Assembly (NCBI GenBank): GCA_005883855.1
Contig: VBAU01000138.1
Coordinates: 1-8,108, forward strand
Direction: 5' to 3'
Source of the DNA: Bacteroidota bacterium
GTDB lineage: Bacteria; Bacteroidota; Bacteroidia; Chitinophagales; Chitinophagaceae
DNA length: 8,108 nucleotides
The first letter of the stretch is position 1. Each line of letters begins with the position of its first letter. Made by a program: the position numbers and the translations under genes. The notes under the pieces were generated by a model, which was not told the DNA's origin, did not search any database, and saw only the letters and a program-made list of their open reading frames with translations. Below, piece after piece: positions 5,860-8,108 of this stretch.

Positions 5860-8108
5860 TTAGAAAGTAAGGTTCAGTTTTGTTCCGACGGAAAAATTGA
5901 GAAGCCTTTCTTCTTTGGAAAAAGCAATCGTGGCAGAAATCAAGACCAGCTTAAATGGTATGAAATAGAAACCACCTCCCAGCGCATCGTGCCACTTTGT
6001 TGACGATTCATTTTTTATCCAGACTCTTCCAACGTCATTAAACAAAACGAGGCCGAGAATGCCCGGGAAAAGATATGATCTTACATCAACCAATTTTATT
6101 CTTGCTTCAAGGCTGTTGTAAGCTATGGATGAACCGGAAAACCTTGTTTTTCTGAAACCACGCAGAAAATTATTGGCCCCTAAATTTAACGCCTGGAAAT
6201 ATTCAAAGTGTTTACTAAATATATGACCTGCCCCAAAACGCGCTACCATTATGAAATTAGCGGCCTCACTAACGCTGGCGTATACGCTCATATCTGACGT
6301 AAGGGTAGTGATATTGTGTGAATTTTTTGTTATACCTGCCATGGAAACAAAATCGGTGTTCCATTGCACTCCGCGCGTTGGAAAGAGTTCATTGTTCAGA
6401 TTGTTGAAATTAACGGCAAGCTTGCCCCCGACATATGTTTTTTTCTCATACACACTGGATGAATCCAGGCCGGCTACAGATGGTTCCTCCAGTATTCGCC
6501 CGGTGTTATCAGTCGGAGTAAACCAATAGTGAAAGACTTTTGGTCCTAGCATTATATGCAATCTCTCATAAAAACGCCGTCGAAAAAGAAGTTCCGCATC
6601 TGCAATATTGTAACGGGTACGATAAAAGCTTATGTCATGAGGATAGATCTTTGTCTTATTCCCAAGACCGTAAAAGTTGTACAGCGTTGGATTGACAAAA
6701 TTCATATTGGTCAATACATCGTTGTTACGGAAAAAATGATTGAACTCTCCTTTGTAACCGATGCGGTAGGCTCCTCGTCTTGGTGAGTAAAGGACTCCAA
6801 AACGTTGATCGGTAGCATACGGTAAGTTTCTGAAACCGTAAGTTCTCCTAAAGAATCCCAGGCCTGCAAACACTCCGTCTTCAACATTATAACCAAGATT
6901 AAACCGGGGAAAGCGGCTAATGTTATAATTAAAACCTAAAATGTTGTAGTAATTAACCGGAGGTTCCTTAGAAGATAAATTTCTTGTTCGGCTTCGATGT
7001 TCGATAAAATTCTTTTCGGTGGTTATATCGTACAGATAATTTATCACGCGTCCCCTGATATTGAACGTATCATTTCCTTTTCCACCGATAATACTTAGTC
7101 TTGTACTTGATCTGGCTGTAGGATCTATGTCAAACTTGTCGTCATCATTTAAACCATACAACCTGATATCCTTGGTTACACGCGGATCGAAAATCCGGTC
7201 ATACATTACAAAACTGGTATCGTTTTTACCTTTTCTTGCGTAAACCTTTACCTCCAATTTCTTCCCGATGCCCGTGACCTTGAAATATTCTTTCTGATTG
7301 CTGCCGACGACATTCACCCTTTTGGAAATAAACCTGTAATATTTCAGCCCTGCATCTTCCAACATATTTCTGCGGCTAATGAGTTTACCAACAAGAGCTG
7401 CACTGTCCATTTTGAAAATTGCCGGTGGCAATTGCCGTACCGAAGCTATTATCACAGAGTCAGTAACTGTTTTTTGAAAATCTGCAATGCCTTCCTTCCA
7501 TTCATCCGCGTCAAGATCATTTAAAAACAGGCGATCAAAATCGCGTGCGGCCCAGTTTAGCCAGTTTACTTTGGTTATGTTGTAACGAAACCCCCTCAGC
7601 ATTTGCAGGCTTCTCAGTGAAGCTATGTCGAGTATCACTCCATTGGATCTAAAAAAGGCCTGGTCCCGGTCCTTCGGAATCGGATAATACAACTTCCCTT
7701 TGCCTGTATCCGTTGCGGCCCATCGCCACTGATCAAAATGACGGTCGAAATCGCCAATGAGAATGTCCAGCAACCTCGCGCGTAAGACCATGGGCTGGTC
7801 AGCTCTGTGCTCATTGTCTTCTGTCAATTTATCGAAAACTTTAATCGTGCTTTTTGTGTCCTCACCATGGCTCGATGGATCTTTTTCTTCCAACGTGCAG
7901 ACTGTACTGGCGAAAATTGGTCTGTAAAAACCAAGTGACGGATCATCAGGCACAAAAAATAATTCGGGACGAGCAGTTACAATATTCAGCGCGGTTGCCA
8001 TCGTCGGGATGGCTAATGGAGCATATGGGTGTGACGCGGAAATAAAGTCTTGCACAACGTCTGATGCAAGTGTGTTTCGGAAATTTTCAGGGATCGCGTT
8101 GGCAGGAT
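5860..8108 (-). CDS. large BamA/TamA (Omp85)-family outer-membrane protein with kinase-like periplasmic region (5'-truncated)
   Basis: The frame stays open through the right edge, so the gene is partial. The GTG at 8055 reads as valine inside 'ASDVVQDFISASHPYAP' and is not the start. About 748 residues are visible. The first third is periplasmic in prediction and carries 'SASHPYAPLAIP', 'VPDDPSLG', 'LLDILIGDFDRHFDQWRW' (about 7720-7770) and 'YPIPKDRDQAFF' (about 7650-7690). These motifs recur in long Bacteroidota proteins that, as I recall, often start with a metallophosphoesterase domain; that part would lie off-window. A beta-rich segment with 'GGKGNDTFNIRG' (about 7053-7089) follows. The remainder is a beta-barrel of the Omp85 type: the diagnostic 'LRGF' motif is at 6154-6165, 'LFNDVGRVW' follows, and the chain ends in phenylalanine, as outer-membrane barrels do. 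It is first in the minus-strand series, 10 bp before the HD/PycTM gene. Its role (protein insertion or secretion, lipid or surface-layer handling) is not known. Confidence 0.85.
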   Translation of the reverse strand, partial: PANAIPENFRNTLASDVVQDFISASHPYAPLAIPTMATALNIVTARPELFFVPDDPSLGFYRPIFASTVCTLEEKDPSSHGEDTKSTIKVFDKLTEDNEHRADQPMVLRARLLDILIGDFDRHFDQWRWAATDTGKGKLYYPIPKDRDQAFFRSNGVILDIASLRSLQMLRGFRYNITKVNWLNWAARDFDRLFLNDLDADEWKEGIADFQKTVTDSVIIASVRQLPPAIFKMDSAALVGKLISRRNMLEDAGLKYYRFISKRVNVVGSNQKEYFKVTGIGKKLEVKVYARKGKNDTSFVMYDRIFDPRVTKDIRLYGLNDDDKFDIDPTARSSTRLSIIGGKGNDTFNIRGRVINYLYDITTEKNFIEHRSRTRNLSSKEPPVNYYNILGFNYNISRFPRFNLGYNVEDGVFAGLGFFRRTYGFRNLPYATDQRFGVLYSPRRGAYRIGYKGEFNHFFRNNDVLTNMNFVNPTLYNFYGLGNKTKIYPHDISFYRTRYNIADAELLFRRRFYERLHIMLGPKVFHYWFTPTDNTGRILEEPSVAGLDSSSVYEKKTYVGGKLAVNFNNLNNELFPTRGVQWNTDFVSMAGITKNSHNITTLTSDMSVYASVSEAANFIMVARFGAGHIFSKHFEYFQALNLGANNFLRGFRKTRFSGSSIAYNSLEARIKLVDVRSYLFPGILGLVLFNDVGRVWIKNESSTKWHDALGGGFYFIPFKLVLISATIAFSKEERLLNFSVGTKLNLTF

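Noticed and set aside
5577..5870. 97-residue plus-strand reading frame opposite the HD domain
   Set aside because: It is antisense to a well-supported gene, shows no recognisable domain, and its composition looks like a reverse-frame shadow. The other short antisense frames in the window were dismissed for the same reasons.
5860..8055. GTG at 8055 as the true start of the outer-membrane protein
   Set aside because: The frame is open to base 8108, the upstream residues fit the conserved family segment, and no signal peptide follows the GTG, which an outer-membrane protein would need.

Overview
The window looks like chromosomal DNA from a Bacteroidota bacterium (Cytophagales/Chitinophagales-like). 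The grounds are a BamA-type outer-membrane protein of a form I associate with this phylum, a membrane-anchored class III cyclase with the phylum-typical 'YQYVGDE...NTTARI' core, an HD protein carrying a Pycsar-effector-type membrane tail, a 2-oxoacid:ferredoxin oxidoreductase alpha subunit, AT-rich leaders without clear Shine-Dalgarno sites, and one TAnnTTTG-like promoter element. All identifications were made by eye from translated sequence.

Layout: the left edge holds the 3' end of a plus-strand 2-oxoglutarate:ferredoxin oxidoreductase alpha gene (to 424). A 104-bp convergent intergenic region follows. The rest (529-8108) is a tightly packed minus-strand series. In transcription order, right to left, it is: a 5'-truncated large outer-membrane beta-barrel protein (8108-5860), an HD phosphohydrolase/PycTM fusion (5849-4608), polyphosphate kinase 1 (4591-2555), a membrane-anchored class III nucleotide cyclase (2558-1455), and a CDF-family metal exporter (1413-529). 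The gaps are 10 bp, 16 bp, a 4-bp ATGA overlap and 41 bp, so at least the first four genes look like one transcription unit. The CDF gene may join it or use its own promoter.

The unit has a phosphate and nucleotide signalling theme: polyphosphate synthesis, a cyclic-nucleotide-type cyclase, an HD hydrolase fused to a membrane module named after anti-phage Pycsar effectors, and an outer-membrane protein whose periplasmic part has kinase-like motifs. The cyclase keeps both metal aspartates and the Asn/Arg transition-state pair, but its base-selecting positions match neither adenylate nor guanylate cyclases. A cyclase of uncertain product beside a PycTM-domain HD protein, with PPK1 between them, is the most interesting aspect of the window. 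There are no mobile elements, CRISPR arrays, tRNAs or rRNAs, and nothing else marks it as a defence island, so a housekeeping stress or phosphate signalling role is at least as likely.
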